A stretch of 64,000 nucleotides of DNA from Methanolobus sp. (GCA_029762595.1 JARVGJ010000008.1:38856-102855), one strand, 5' to 3'; counted from the first letter of the stretch, positions 18,166-27,350 are shown. Program-made: numbers and translations. Notes: generated by a model not told the origin, from the sequence alone.

Positions 18166-19041
18166 TCAGTACACGACCAGTTCGTGGAAAACATCTTTTT
18201 TGGACAGGACCCCTTTAGGAACACCATCATATAAGATCAGCAAAAAGCCTACATCATGCCTGTCAAATACCTTCACAGCATCATAAAGTGATGTTTCCGA
18301 GTCTATTGTTATGAGGTCACGGGTCATTATATCCTTGACCCTGGCAGTCATTTTACCACTTGCAACAGCACTGCCTATATCTGTAAAAGTTACAACCCCA
18401 AGTACCTCACCATCTTCTATAACAGGAACCCCATGGATAGTGTTCTCCATAAGCAAACGTGCCGTCTCCTGTATGGAAGCATTTTCACTAATTGATATGA
18501 GGTTTGTTCGTGCATAGTCCTTGACAGGTTTCTTTGGAAGGGAGATCATCTCATTGATGGAGAATACAAGGGTGTTCTGGGTATCATCCCTTCCTACTAT
18601 CTCCCCACGAACTATCAGTTTATTCACCGGCGTGGGGCCCATCTGGACCAGGTCCCCCTGCTCAAATCCCTTTATATTACCAAGGATCCTCATCATACCG
18701 TGGCAAAGGTCCGGATGTCTTACTGTGGTAAAACTGATCTCTGCCACTGTTGCCCCTTCCACAAGCCTGTCATTTCTATATATAGGCACAGTAGCCTCAT
18801 GATCCATTGCAGTGATACTCAAAGCCTCATATGCCTCACCCGTTGCCTTATAACCACCTTTGGGACCGGGTACGCCTTCTACAAGACCAAGGACTTTCAA
18901 AGATTGCATCTGGTTACGGACAGTTCCGGGATTACGGCTAATCAGTTCTGCAATTTCCTCACCTTTAATAGCGCGGTTTTTTTCCCTCTGAAGGTTGATC
19001 AATGCAATGAGAATATCTTTCTGTATGGGAGTCAGTTCCAC
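18166..19041 (-). CDS. Transcriptional regulator with wHTH and CBS pair
   Basis: 291 residues. An N-terminal winged helix (about 1-75; ISRNPGTVRNQMQSLKVLGLVEGVPG, with a GPKGGYKAT wing) is followed by a middle domain (80-165) of the kind found in archaeal HTH-CBS proteins, and two CBS repeats (about 175-290; TNLISISENASIQETARL and RDLITIDSETSLYDAVKVF). CBS pairs often bind adenosine nucleotides, so it may sense energy state. Its targets are unknown. It is convergent with hisE (52 bases) and divergent from NOG1. Confidence 0.85.
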   Translation of the reverse strand: MELTPIQKDILIALINLQREKNRAIKGEEIAELISRNPGTVRNQMQSLKVLGLVEGVPGPKGGYKATGEAYEALSITAMDHEATVPIYRNDRLVEGATVAEISFTTVRHPDLCHGMMRILGNIKGFEQGDLVQMGPTPVNKLIVRGEIVGRDDTQNTLVFSINEMISLPKKPVKDYARTNLISISENASIQETARLLMENTIHGVPVIEDGEVLGVVTFTDIGSAVASGKMTARVKDIMTRDLITIDSETSLYDAVKVFDRHDVGFLLILYDGVPKGVLSKKDVFHELVVY

Positions 19042-19129
19042 AAAATCACCGGTCCATTATCTCAAATATAGGTAATACATACTCAAAGGAGATATATAAA
19101 CTGTAGTATTTCATCAAAGCGATAGTATA

Positions 19130-19175
19130 AAAGGTTATATTAATAGGAACAGAAAGGTTATATTAATAGGAACAG
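19130..19175. repeat. Tandem 23-bp duplication in a promoter region
   Basis: Two identical, abutting 23-base units occupy 19130-19152 and 19153-19175. Each begins AAAGGTTATATTAATAGG and contains a TATA-like core with purines in front, as in an archaeal BRE/TATA promoter. It lies 45 bases upstream of the NOG1 start. Confidence 0.85.
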
Positions 19176-19219
19176 GGATTTATACCTTAAAGTGATTTGA
19201 TGGCACGACAGGAAGGAAC

Positions 19220-20227
19220 ATGATCTTTGAAAAAATAAATACAGTCCCCACATCAGAAGAATTGCTGGACAAGGCCTTCAGAAGAGCAACCAGGGCTATG
19301 TCCGGGAAAACCATTACAGGCAGAAGGACCGCAATTGAGGCAAACGAGTCTATGATGCTGACAGCAGCGAACATACTTACAGATAATCTTAAGAACATTG
19401 TCAGAAGATTCCCTACCTTTGAAAATCTTCCACCTTTCTACTACGAACTTGCAGACGTAATGGTAGGAGTGGACGACTTGAGGAAATCCCTGAGCAGGCT
19501 TGACTGGGCAAGTGCAAAGATACATGAGATAGCAAGGGAACACGTCGGAAATATTAGAAAGAGCAAGGATCCTATCCATGTGAGAAAACAATGTTTCGGA
19601 CGTATTTCATCTATAATCTATTCCATAGACAAAGATCTGCTTTTCCTTAACAAGGCCCGGAACAAACTTCGGAAACTCCCCTCGGTTGAAGATGAGCCAA
19701 CCATAGTGGTTGCAGGATATCCAAACATCGGTAAATCCAGCTTTGTTACAAAGGTCACCGGGGCAACACCTGAGATAGCACCATACCCATTCACCACAAA
19801 AGGTGTATCCATAGGTCATTTCTTTGTTGGGAATGACAGATATCAGGTAATGGACACTCCCGGACTTCTTGACCGGCCAATGTCGCAGCGAAATGAGATC
19901 GAACTTCAGGCGATAACCGCCTTAAAGAACCTGGATGCCGTAGTTCTCTTCATAATAGATCCAACTGAGACATGCGGATACGAGATAAAAGATCAGAAAC
20001 GCATGCTTGACGAGGTACGTAGTGAGTTCAAATTACCTGTGCTTGTTGTTGCAAACAAGTCAGACCTGCCACAGTACAAGCAACTTGATTATGTGGATAT
20101 GAAAATGTCCACGGCAACCGGCGAAGGCGTAAGTGAGGTTACTTTGAAACTTATAGAAATGGTCACAAAAGCCATCGAAGAAAAGCAGAAGGATGAAGAA
20201 GAACAAATAATTGAAAATGAACTGTGA
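19220..20227 (+). CDS. NOG1-family GTPase
   Basis: 335 residues. An N-terminal helical domain (1-160; starts MIFEKINTVPTSEELLDKAF) is followed by the GTPase domain: G1 AGYPNIGKSSF, switch region with FTTKGVSIG, G3 DTPGLLD, G4 NKSD and G5-like STATGEG. This is the NOG1 (nucleolar GTP-binding) branch of Obg/HflX GTPases, which in eukaryotes matures the large ribosomal subunit; archaeal proteins probably do the same. The ATG follows a GGAAGGA site. A duplicated promoter-like repeat lies upstream. Confidence 0.93.
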   Translation: MIFEKINTVPTSEELLDKAFRRATRAMSGKTITGRRTAIEANESMMLTAANILTDNLKNIVRRFPTFENLPPFYYELADVMVGVDDLRKSLSRLDWASAKIHEIAREHVGNIRKSKDPIHVRKQCFGRISSIIYSIDKDLLFLNKARNKLRKLPSVEDEPTIVVAGYPNIGKSSFVTKVTGATPEIAPYPFTTKGVSIGHFFVGNDRYQVMDTPGLLDRPMSQRNEIELQAITALKNLDAVVLFIIDPTETCGYEIKDQKRMLDEVRSEFKLPVLVVANKSDLPQYKQLDYVDMKMSTATGEGVSEVTLKLIEMVTKAIEEKQKDEEEQIIENEL

Positions 20228-20232
20228 CATCG

Positions 20233-21354
20233 TCACAGGACCTTTTCCATAATATCCAGTGCATCCATGAGCTTATCCATGGATGAAGCATAAGAAAGAC
20301 GTATATGTCCTTCACCACGGTCACCAAAGGCAGTACCAGGGACAACTATTACCCCGTTTGAGATTAATTTTGAAGCTATCTCTGCTGATGTAGTTCCCTC
20401 AGGAACTTCAGGGAAAGCGTAGAACGCACCTTTTGGAGATTCGCATTTAAGTCCTATGGAATTAAGACCTTCAACAAGCATGTCCCTGCGGGACCTGAAC
20501 TCATCACGCATGGCAAAAACCGAGTCCATTGGGCCAGATACGGCGGCAAGTGCAGCTTTCTGTGCAATTGAATTGGCACATGCCTGCACATATTGGTGTA
20601 CCTTGAGCATCTGCTCTGTATATTCCTTACCTGCAGCTACATAGCCTATTCTCCACCCGGTCATTGAAAATGTCTTGGAAACTGCGTTCACGGTGATGAC
20701 GTTATCGGAGAACTGTGCAGGACTTACATGCTCACCCTCATAGATGAAATGTTCGTAGACCTCATCAGATATCAGGGTTATACCATGATCATCTGCTATC
20801 TGGGCAAATGCTTCCATATCGCCCTTAGTTTGAACAGCCCCTGTAGGGTTTGCAGGAGAATTAACGATCATGGCTTTGGTCTTCGGGGAGATCATCTCAA
20901 CAACCGTCTCAGGACTTATAGTCAGATCATCTGCAAGAGGGAGAGAGATCACACGACCGCCCATCAGGCTTACCAGGGAGTTATAGGATACAAAGCCCGG
21001 ATTTGCTATGAGTACCTCATCTGCAGGGTCCACAAGTGATGCAATTGCAAGTTCCAGGGCCTCTGATGCACCGGAAGTGACAATGATCCCTTCGGGAGAG
21101 ACCTCAAAACCATTCTCATTCTTGAACTTATGGCTCAATGCCTGGCGAAGCCCGGGTATGCCCGGACCTGCTGTATATCCGGTGAACCCTTCATTTATGG
21201 CATCTATTGCCGCCTGCTTGATATGACCGGGAGTGTCAAAATCCGGTTGTCCCAGACCAAGATTGATGGCATTTGGACCAGCGCCTTCAAACATCTTCCT
21301 TATACCGGAGATGTCAAGATCAAGAACCCTCTGTGCAAATCTTGAAACAGGCAT
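20233..21354 (-). CDS. Class I/II PLP-dependent aminotransferase
   Basis: 373 residues from the ATG at 21354, which has GGGGGAT about ten bases upstream; a further in-frame ATG at 21375 lacks such a site. Motifs are NLGLGQPDFDTP, VTSGASEALELA, NSPANPTGAV, ISDEVYEHF and VNAVSKTFSMTGWRIGY, whose Lys binds PLP; the carboxylate-binding Arg is in HIRLSYA. It resembles archaeal aspartate/aromatic aminotransferases (AspC-type); exact substrate uncertain. It follows the PHI gene on the same strand. Confidence 0.9.
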   Translation of the reverse strand: MPVSRFAQRVLDLDISGIRKMFEGAGPNAINLGLGQPDFDTPGHIKQAAIDAINEGFTGYTAGPGIPGLRQALSHKFKNENGFEVSPEGIIVTSGASEALELAIASLVDPADEVLIANPGFVSYNSLVSLMGGRVISLPLADDLTISPETVVEMISPKTKAMIVNSPANPTGAVQTKGDMEAFAQIADDHGITLISDEVYEHFIYEGEHVSPAQFSDNVITVNAVSKTFSMTGWRIGYVAAGKEYTEQMLKVHQYVQACANSIAQKAALAAVSGPMDSVFAMRDEFRSRRDMLVEGLNSIGLKCESPKGAFYAFPEVPEGTTSAEIASKLISNGVIVVPGTAFGDRGEGHIRLSYASSMDKLMDALDIMEKVL

Positions 21355-21377
21355 AGTTATGTAATCCCCCGGCATTA

Positions 21378-21986
21378 TTACTCTATATTAGTGTGTCTTG
21401 ATTTGAGGTCCTCTTCCGAAGCCCCTGTTATGTATATGAGCTCTGCTATAACAGCATCAAGGAAAACGCTTGCAGATGTTTCAAAAGAGGTACCCAGCGG
21501 AGTGAGATAAGTATATTCACCACGCATATGACGCTCGACATATCCGCCTGCATCATCCTTTGTTCTGCCGGGAAGGACTATTACAGTATCTGACAATTTA
21601 CCCAGCTTGGAGTTCTTATTCGAAGTAATGGTCACAAGCTTGGCACCTATTTCTTTGGCAACTTTCCCAAGATCTGAAACAGAACGGGTCTGTCCTGAAC
21701 CTGAAATTGCAATCACTATATCCTCTTTACTGACAGCAGGTGTTGTGGTCTCACCCACCACGTGGGACGCAAGTCCAAGGTGCATGAGCCTCATGGCAAA
21801 TGCCCTTCCAACAAGACCTGAACGTCCGGCACCCATTACAAAGATCCTTCTTGCACCCATTATTTCTTCAAGCATCTGCCTGACAGAATCCTTGTCAAGC
21901 TTATCAGCTACATTTTCAAGATGTTCGGCCATTAATCTAATAGAAGACGTTAAATAATCACACTCAGTTAAATGAATCTCTTTCAT
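21378..21986 (-). CDS. hxlB: 6-phospho-3-hexuloisomerase (SIS domain)
   Basis: 202 residues from the ATG at 21986, which has GAGGA six bases upstream. The SIS fold is shown by RRIFVMGAGRSGLVGRAFAM, VGETTTPAVSKEDIVIAISGSGQT and LVTITSNKNSKLGKL. PHI interconverts 3-hexulose 6-phosphate and fructose 6-phosphate; in archaea, with HPS (often fused to Fae), it runs the ribulose monophosphate route backward to make ribulose 5-phosphate for nucleotides. No HPS gene is adjacent. Confidence 0.88.
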   Translation of the reverse strand: MKEIHLTECDYLTSSIRLMAEHLENVADKLDKDSVRQMLEEIMGARRIFVMGAGRSGLVGRAFAMRLMHLGLASHVVGETTTPAVSKEDIVIAISGSGQTRSVSDLGKVAKEIGAKLVTITSNKNSKLGKLSDTVIVLPGRTKDDAGGYVERHMRGEYTYLTPLGTSFETSASVFLDAVIAELIYITGASEEDLKSRHTNIE

Positions 21987-22003
21987 CTGATTTCCTCTGA
22001 AGG

Positions 22004-22546
22004 TCAATCTAAAATAAAAGGACTGTCATGTTTATCTCTTGCATCGTCCTTATAATTGATACTTTTAATCTTCCAGCCATCGATATTGCTTAATTCCTCA
22101 TATAAACACATGATATCTGAATTATCTCCGGTCCAGTAGCAGTCTAAAATAGTGTCCTTGTCTTTAAGTTCTTCGGTTATGGAGCCTGCAAGATAGAATA
22201 GGGCCTTCTTGCTGGAAAAGGGAACATTGAAAGTTGTCCTGTATCCTTCCCTGGACTTTGCATATGCAACAAGGATATAACCATTGCTTTCATATCCCGT
22301 TATTTCCTCAAAATCACAAATGACCTCAAGTTCATGAACGGCCGAATTATCAATATTGGCAATACCCAGAAGTATCTGACCTATAACGACATCCTGTACC
22401 TGTCTTCCAAACCACACGGATATTTTACCGTATGTACAGACTAAATTCACATCATCCCTCCCCATCTCAAGAGAAGAAAAGGAGAGATTGGGCGATATCA
22501 GATTTTTCCTGTTTTCTTTCTTATCCATTTGCTTCACGCAAATCAT
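22004..22546 (-). CDS. Unknown protein in GTPase-DUF2073 operon
   Basis: 180 residues. The ATG at 22546 overlaps the DUF2073 stop (ATGA), so it is translationally coupled. Composition is mixed alpha/beta with a stretch of strands (NLVCTYGKISVWFGRQVQDV, about 34-55) and no clear motif or membrane segment. I do not recognise the family. Position directly behind an Era-like GTPase and DUF2073 suggests it works with them. Alternative start at residue 7 (MDKKENRKN) is possible. Confidence 0.72.
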   Translation of the reverse strand: MICVKQMDKKENRKNLISPNLSFSSLEMGRDDVNLVCTYGKISVWFGRQVQDVVIGQILLGIANIDNSAVHELEVICDFEEITGYESNGYILVAYAKSREGYRTTFNVPFSSKKALFYLAGSITEELKDKDTILDCYWTGDNSDIMCLYEELSNIDGWKIKSINYKDDARDKHDSPFILD

Positions 22547-22911
22547 TTGTTTGTGGAAATGAGAGCACTTATCATATTGCGGTCTTTCTTAAGGGTCTTT
22601 AGCTGATCAGCAGGCCCTATGACCGTAAGCCTTGTCTTCAGAGAATTCTTTTTCAAGAGCTTCCCTATAAAGGAGTTATCCACTTCTGAAGGATAGCTTT
22701 CCATCTCTATACCTGAAAAACCATCCGGCTCTATAAGGGTCATGGTCATCTCTATAAGGCTTGCTTCCTCCTCAGGACTCAGGCCTTTTTCAAGGACCAG
22801 TATCTTTCCACTTTTTACTTCATCAATAATAAACCTGACCTTTTCCACAGGGGTCATCTCTGACAGCCTGTGCTCTGATACAAGATCCATCTGGAAACCC
22901 TGCATAGACAT
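22543..22911 (-). CDS. DUF2073 family protein
   Basis: 122 residues from the ATG at 22911, whose A is shared with the GTPase stop. The pattern MTPVEKVRFIIDEVKSGKIL, VLEKGLSPEEEASLIEMTM and GFSGIEMESYP is that of DUF2073, an archaeal family nearly always paired with an Era-like GTPase. Function is unknown; a cofactor of the GTPase in ribosome assembly or RNA handling is the usual guess. An ATG six bases further in is an alternative start. Confidence 0.87.
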   Translation of the reverse strand: MSMQGFQMDLVSEHRLSEMTPVEKVRFIIDEVKSGKILVLEKGLSPEEEASLIEMTMTLIEPDGFSGIEMESYPSEVDNSFIGKLLKKNSLKTRLTVIGPADQLKTLKKDRNMISALISTNK

Positions 22912-23546
22912 CACCCAAACCTCTTTGCAAGTTCTTCATAGAATGTATCTATGTTCTTTCCCTCCAGGGCCGAGATCGAAACCATAGGATGCTGGGGGAA
23001 CGCATCTCTTATGGTTGCAGGTGCTGCGTCTGCAAGATCCACTTTGTTAGCAACTATCAGAAGCGGAAGACTTCTTGCTTCCATATTCCCTATAACAGTG
23101 ACATTGACCTGGGTGAAAGGATCCTCTGTGGCATCCATTACAAGAATTACACCATCAAGGTTCTCAAGCCATTTAACGGCTTCAATTACACCTTCTGTAG
23201 CTTCTTTTGCACGTCTTTTAGACTCTGCCTCGTCCATACCCTGCTCCATGAACTCATGGAAGTCTATCTTTGTGGCAAGTCCCGGCGTATCGATGATATC
23301 CAGAGTGATGGAGCTACCATTGGTCTTGATGGTCACACCTTCCCTACGCCTTGCACGTCTTGTTTCGTGGGCAATATTAGATACCGAGCCCATAGCATCC
23401 CCGGTCCAGTCCCTTAATATGCGATTGGCAAGGGTTGTCTTACCGGCATTTGGCGGACCATATATACCAATACGAGCATTCTGTTTTTTAAACAGCCTTT
23501 TGAAAACATCTGAAAAATTCCTCTTGAACTTCTTGATTACGCCCAT
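22911..23546 (-). CDS. Era-like GTP-binding protein
   Basis: 211 residues. G1 is IGIYGPPNAGKTTLANRIL (about 26-44), G3 DTPGLA, G4 VANKVDL and a likely G5 in MVSISALEGKN. The N-terminus is basic (KKFKRNFSDVFKRLFKKQN), possibly for RNA or membrane contact. It is the archaeal Era-like GTPase that forms a conserved pair with DUF2073. Roles in ribosome assembly are inferred from Era. It leads a minus-strand operon: GTPase, DUF2073, unknown protein, PHI, aminotransferase. Confidence 0.9.
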   Translation of the reverse strand: MGVIKKFKRNFSDVFKRLFKKQNARIGIYGPPNAGKTTLANRILRDWTGDAMGSVSNIAHETRRARRREGVTIKTNGSSITLDIIDTPGLATKIDFHEFMEQGMDEAESKRRAKEATEGVIEAVKWLENLDGVILVMDATEDPFTQVNVTVIGNMEARSLPLLIVANKVDLADAAPATIRDAFPQHPMVSISALEGKNIDTFYEELAKRFG

Positions 23547-23659
23547 TCATTCCCTCCGTGAAGTAGCATTATATTTAATTATGGATAATTTTAGTAGTAT
23601 AAACACGCATTAACATATATTTCTTATTATCTAAAACCATGGACTCTCTATTAATAACA

Positions 23660-24658
23660 TCATAGGACCCTTGACATAGCGGAATTTATTGCAATCTCTG
23701 CAATATTTGAACCATAGTCCCCGGTCCTGTCAATACTGTCCACAACGGTACCAAGAGCAGCAACTGAGCCATAAGAATCGATATCCAGAATAGCCCCATT
23801 CAGCTTTGTTATCATAAGGGACATGTTTGATACCCGGTCAATTACCTGATTTGCCAGCACTACATCAAAATTGTAGAGTGCGTCTATTGCATCCTCCACG
23901 ATCTTTCTTGAAATCTGCGACGTCGTTTCTATCATTTCCATGATATCATCAGGGATGGGGGCATTCAAAGTTGTGGTTACCTTTGCTATTTTTCGTGCGT
24001 GGTCAGCTATACGTTCAATGGGACCTGCTGCCATCCTCAGGTCATGGTACTCATCTATAGAGGTATCAGCGGCATCCGGTAGTCTGGCTCCCCTCAATAT
24101 AGAACGGAACTGTTTTGCTATCAGCAGGAACAAACGATCCACATCATCATCCCTCTGGTCAACATCCAGGGCAAGATCAGCATCAAGGGTCTTAATAGCC
24201 TTTATTGCATCGATGTGCATTGAATTGGATATCAGGTACATCCTTCTTACACTCTTTTTGATAGAGATCTCATCAGGGTTCAAAAGATCCTGGATAACTA
24301 CCTTTTTTGCTGTCTCCTCTATAATTTCAGGACCTATCAACTTATAGCACATACTTCGGATAATGCTCTTTTGTTCTGCAAGTATCCTGTCGGCTTTAAC
24401 TTCGATGGTATCAGAGCCTGCAAGGTATGCAGCTATCATGTCCCTTATGAGGACGTCACCCATCCTCCCTGATACGTCGATCTGTATCTTCCTTGCCGGA
24501 GGGCTATCATGTATTGGATCAATTATCAATTTTCCGTCGGGCTGAGGCTGTAAAGTGACCCTGCTACCTGTTTTAATACCTACCTTGTCCGCCCAGGTTT
24601 TGGGAAGTGATATTATGTAAGTTGAACCGCCAGTCTGCTGAACTTTTCTGGTTTCTAT
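23660..24658 (-). CDS. PhoU-like regulator with AbrB domain, probable AUA start
   Basis: About 332 residues. The N-terminal 50 residues (after the start: ETRKVQQTGGSTYIISLPK, then WADKVGIKTGSRV) form a SpoVT/AbrB DNA-binding domain, and the rest is two PhoU helical repeats (around 120-330) with the RMAAGPIERIADHARKIAK and DSIDRTGDYGSNIAEIA metal-binding stretches. It probably controls phosphate uptake genes. The first in-frame ATG-type start lies only after the AbrB domain. Upstream, codons run TGA-GGG-ATT-TCA-ATA, so ATA at 24658, six bases after GAGGG, is the likely start; homologues begin METRK. Confidence 0.87.
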   Translation of the reverse strand: METRKVQQTGGSTYIISLPKTWADKVGIKTGSRVTLQPQPDGKLIIDPIHDSPPARKIQIDVSGRMGDVLIRDMIAAYLAGSDTIEVKADRILAEQKSIIRSMCYKLIGPEIIEETAKKVVIQDLLNPDEISIKKSVRRMYLISNSMHIDAIKAIKTLDADLALDVDQRDDDVDRLFLLIAKQFRSILRGARLPDAADTSIDEYHDLRMAAGPIERIADHARKIAKVTTTLNAPIPDDIMEMIETTSQISRKIVEDAIDALYNFDVVLANQVIDRVSNMSLMITKLNGAILDIDSYGSVAALGTVVDSIDRTGDYGSNIAEIAINSAMSRVL

Positions 24659-24771
24659 TGAAATCCCTCATTTATGTTATGAAATATGTGAATATATAGA
24701 ACATCAAGTAATATATAGGCACTTCCCCTATAATAAAAGGCATATCCTACGTAAACCACGATACTCATACA

Positions 24772-25305
24772 CTATAAACGTAGAAAATGTTCTTTTGATC
24801 CTATGTACACCCTTATATCTGCAGGCGAGGAAGTTTTTGAGGAAAGAATAAGCATTGAAAATGACTTCCATTCTATAAGAACATCAACTACATGCAAAGT
24901 GTCATCTTCAAGAAAATGTTCCCTTTTTATAACATCCAATACCTTTTCAGAGAAAGCAGAAGCAAAAGATGTCTCAAAGGGATGAACAGAGTTGATAGAA
25001 CCGGACATTATATGACATATATTCTCAGAACAGAGAGTAATTTGCTCCTCATCAAAAGATAAATGAAAGTTAAGACCGCATGCATTTGTCCAAAAACGAT
25101 ATTTTGCCCCTTTTTTTAAAGCTGTGGGGAGCTCTGCGGTTGTTAGATCATTTTCAACTGAATCATCATCAAACTCCAAGTTCCCACTCTCTTGATTTAT
25201 GTTAATATCATATGAACTAAATAGGATCACCTGATCTGAGCAGATACGTTTCTTACAATAATATCTGCAAACAGTGACCATAATACTCTGAGTATAAAGT
25301 TCCAT
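24772..25305 (-). CDS. Unknown protein
   Basis: 177 residues. The first 40 residues are hydrophobic with several cysteines (VTVCRYYCKKRICSDQVILF); the middle is acidic (FDDDSVENDLTTAELP) and the end beta-like (VVDVLIEWKSFSMLILSS). No family recognised. It is flanked by AT-rich DNA on both sides and stands alone. Stop is TAG; the frame stays open for about 40 AT-rich codons but the extra part looks non-coding. Confidence 0.55.
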   Translation of the reverse strand: MELYTQSIMVTVCRYYCKKRICSDQVILFSSYDININQESGNLEFDDDSVENDLTTAELPTALKKGAKYRFWTNACGLNFHLSFDEEQITLCSENICHIMSGSINSVHPFETSFASAFSEKVLDVIKREHFLEDDTLHVVDVLIEWKSFSMLILSSKTSSPADIRVYIGSKEHFLRL

Positions 25306-25628
25306 CAGAGCATATCCATAAGATACAAAGTTTAATGCAATTATCTGTATATATAGTAATTTTGAGCTAAGAATAGCTTTTTAGCATAATTAAATGTGAA
25401 AACATAAGAATATATTACAAATATTATATATAGATGATTAAATATATTCCACATAGTTACACAGGCAAATATACGTGCACATATCAGATTTCGATTATGG
25501 TCTGATCGACATCCAGTCAGGCTTTTTTATTTAAGCCTGAATAGACGTTTCTATAGGATTCCTTAGTCTATTGATATAATATTATACTTAAAAAATAATA
25601 TTAGATAGTGAATCGTTCATAATAAACT
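25306..25628. other. AT-rich gene-free interval with a hairpin
   Basis: No gene seen. An 8-bp perfect stem TCAGGCTT (25517-25524) / AAGCCTGA (25533-25540) with an 8-base T/A loop sits in the middle, possibly a transcript end or regulatory hairpin. The right part (25575-25600) is TATA-like and may be the UbiA promoter; the left is the upstream region of the unknown minus-strand gene. Confidence 0.55.
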
Positions 25629-26555
25629 ATGAACTCTAATTGCACGATTAGTCTTCCAGGCCCCGTAATAAACAAATATGAACCTGCGTACAGAACCTTT
25701 TGGAATAACATCTTACCAACCATCAACCTCTTAAAAAGCTCTGTACTCGTTTCATTTTCAGGAGCGCTACGAATACACATAGCTTTCCTTCTGATGAATA
25801 TCAGTTCTGTTTTCTGGAACTGCCTTGCAGGAGGATTGATCATTTACTCGGTCTATACCCTGGACAGGGCCATGGACTCCGAAGAAGACATGGCCAACAG
25901 GCCCGAATTAAAAGGGGCTTCAAATAGAACAGCATTGGTAGTCTCTTTAATGTGTTTTGTGGCAGGGGCTGCAATACTCACCATAAACGGACTCATGATA
26001 ATCGCTTTTCTTCCGCTTATTACAGGCTACCTTTACAGTAAAGGTCTGAAAATAGGAAAATTCGATCTGAAGCTTAAAGGAGGACTCGGTAAGAAGAACA
26101 TGGTCGTAGGAATCACATGGGGAGCCTTTATTGCAGGGATTGCAGGAGTAGGGGCCACAACTGTCGTAACTCCATTAATTGTTTTCCTGTATTTTGCAAT
26201 GAAACTGTTTATAAATTCCACAATATATGATTTCAAGGACATAAAAGGAGATATGTTAGCAGGTATACGCACATTACCTGTAGTATTGGGTCAGGGAAAA
26301 GCAAAAAAACTTCTTTTCAGCCTGCACCTTCTTTCACATTCAATTCTCCTTGTATCCATAATTGCAGGGTTCATAGCCTTTGAACCTGTGATAATTATAT
26401 ACAGTCTGTTAATCGGACTGATATATATCAAAAGCTTTGCAGAACAGGTAGAAAAAGAAACAAAGAAAAGGCTGACTAAAAGACTTTTCATGATAGACGG
26501 GGAATCAACATCGATTACAGGACTAAGAACCCTTGTATATGGAGCCGCCATCTGA
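25629..26555 (+). CDS. UbiA-family prenyltransferase
   Basis: 308 residues, integral membrane with about eight hydrophobic segments. Two aspartate-rich motifs bind the prenyl diphosphate through magnesium: YTLDRAMDSEED (Asp79, Asp83) and YDFKDIKGD (Asp201, Asp204, Asp208), as in the UbiA family. Archaeal members make digeranylgeranylglyceryl phosphate, menaquinone or methanophenazine-type lipids or prenyl-heme; the exact product cannot be told. Methanophenazine synthesis would suit a methanosarcinal host. Convergent with the Msr-like regulator with a three-base gap. Confidence 0.82.
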   Translation: MNSNCTISLPGPVINKYEPAYRTFWNNILPTINLLKSSVLVSFSGALRIHIAFLLMNISSVFWNCLAGGLIIYSVYTLDRAMDSEEDMANRPELKGASNRTALVVSLMCFVAGAAILTINGLMIIAFLPLITGYLYSKGLKIGKFDLKLKGGLGKKNMVVGITWGAFIAGIAGVGATTVVTPLIVFLYFAMKLFINSTIYDFKDIKGDMLAGIRTLPVVLGQGKAKKLLFSLHLLSHSILLVSIIAGFIAFEPVIIIYSLLIGLIYIKSFAEQVEKETKKRLTKRLFMIDGESTSITGLRTLVYGAAI

Positions 26556-26558
26556 CCA

Positions 26559-27350
26559 TCAGATAGATCTTATCTCACGTGACATGCCCTTAAAATAATC
26601 GAAAAGGCGATTTCCCCATTTAAGGGCTGAACTATCATAGCCTACAAGGTCATCTCTTGGGTCATATGTGTCCGGATTGAAGAAAAGGGACATTGAGAAG
26701 AAAATGTCCGTAACCACAAATGCAAGTTTGACATCTTCAATAACAAATAACTCGGTATTAGGAGCCATTAAGTAGAACTCCAGTTTATCGCGGTGTTCAT
26801 CTTTGACCTTCGAGAACACCTTTTCAGTAAGGATTAAAGAAGTAGGGATTCCACTTTCAGCAAGACCTACTACAAAATCAGGATATGTCGGAATGAATAT
26901 GGATGAAACTCCTTTAAGCAAAGTGGATTGGGATATGTTCTCAGTGAAAGTCCTATGTGACTCATAGATGTTTTCAATACTATCAGAGACAACTTCACAA
27001 TTCTTCAGGTCCAGAAGATTGTCCAGAAGATGAGCCGGGATATCCTCAAGATAATGCTCTCCCCAGAAAGATTCATTCTTTTCTATTGTTTCGATCATTT
27101 CCAAAAATGGTCGGAAATGGGTGATTATAGCTTTGCCTATGGGAGTTATCTGATAGTGCTTATCAGTCTTCTCTATGAGACCACAGGCCTGCATCTCCTT
27201 AAGCCTTGGAGAGATCTCAGGGGATGATACATTGAAATAATCCTTAATCTCGGATAATGTACCCGGCTTTTCCTCAAGTAAAAACAAAATGTCTTTTCTT
27301 TTTTCCGAAAAGGTCAGTATACTTAAAAGCCCCTTTGATTTCACAACCAT
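26559..27350 (-). CDS. Msr/FilR1-type wHTH regulator
   Basis: About 263 residues. The N-terminal winged helix (SEKRKDILFLLEEKPGTLSE, then VSSPEISPRLKEMQACGLIEKTD) precedes the FilR1 middle domain, DUF1724, starting around FWGEHYLEDIPAHLLDNL. In Methanosarcina these Msr proteins control methanol- and methylamine/methylsulfide-methyltransferase genes. Here the neighbours are UbiA and purH, so the target is unknown; the mtbA/mtmB-like locus 35 kb away is a candidate. ATG at 27350 overlaps an AGGTGATG site; the precise start is uncertain by two codons. Confidence 0.82.
   Translation of the reverse strand: MVVKSKGLLSILTFSEKRKDILFLLEEKPGTLSEIKDYFNVSSPEISPRLKEMQACGLIEKTDKHYQITPIGKAIITHFRPFLEMIETIEKNESFWGEHYLEDIPAHLLDNLLDLKNCEVVSDSIENIYESHRTFTENISQSTLLKGVSSIFIPTYPDFVVGLAESGIPTSLILTEKVFSKVKDEHRDKLEFYLMAPNTELFVIEDVKLAFVVTDIFFSMSLFFNPDTYDPRDDLVGYDSSALKWGNRLFDYFKGMSREIRSI

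Noticed and set aside
24658..24774. UAG read-through of the unknown protein at 24772
   Set aside because: The open stretch is AT-rich intergenic DNA and runs into the PhoU promoter and start.
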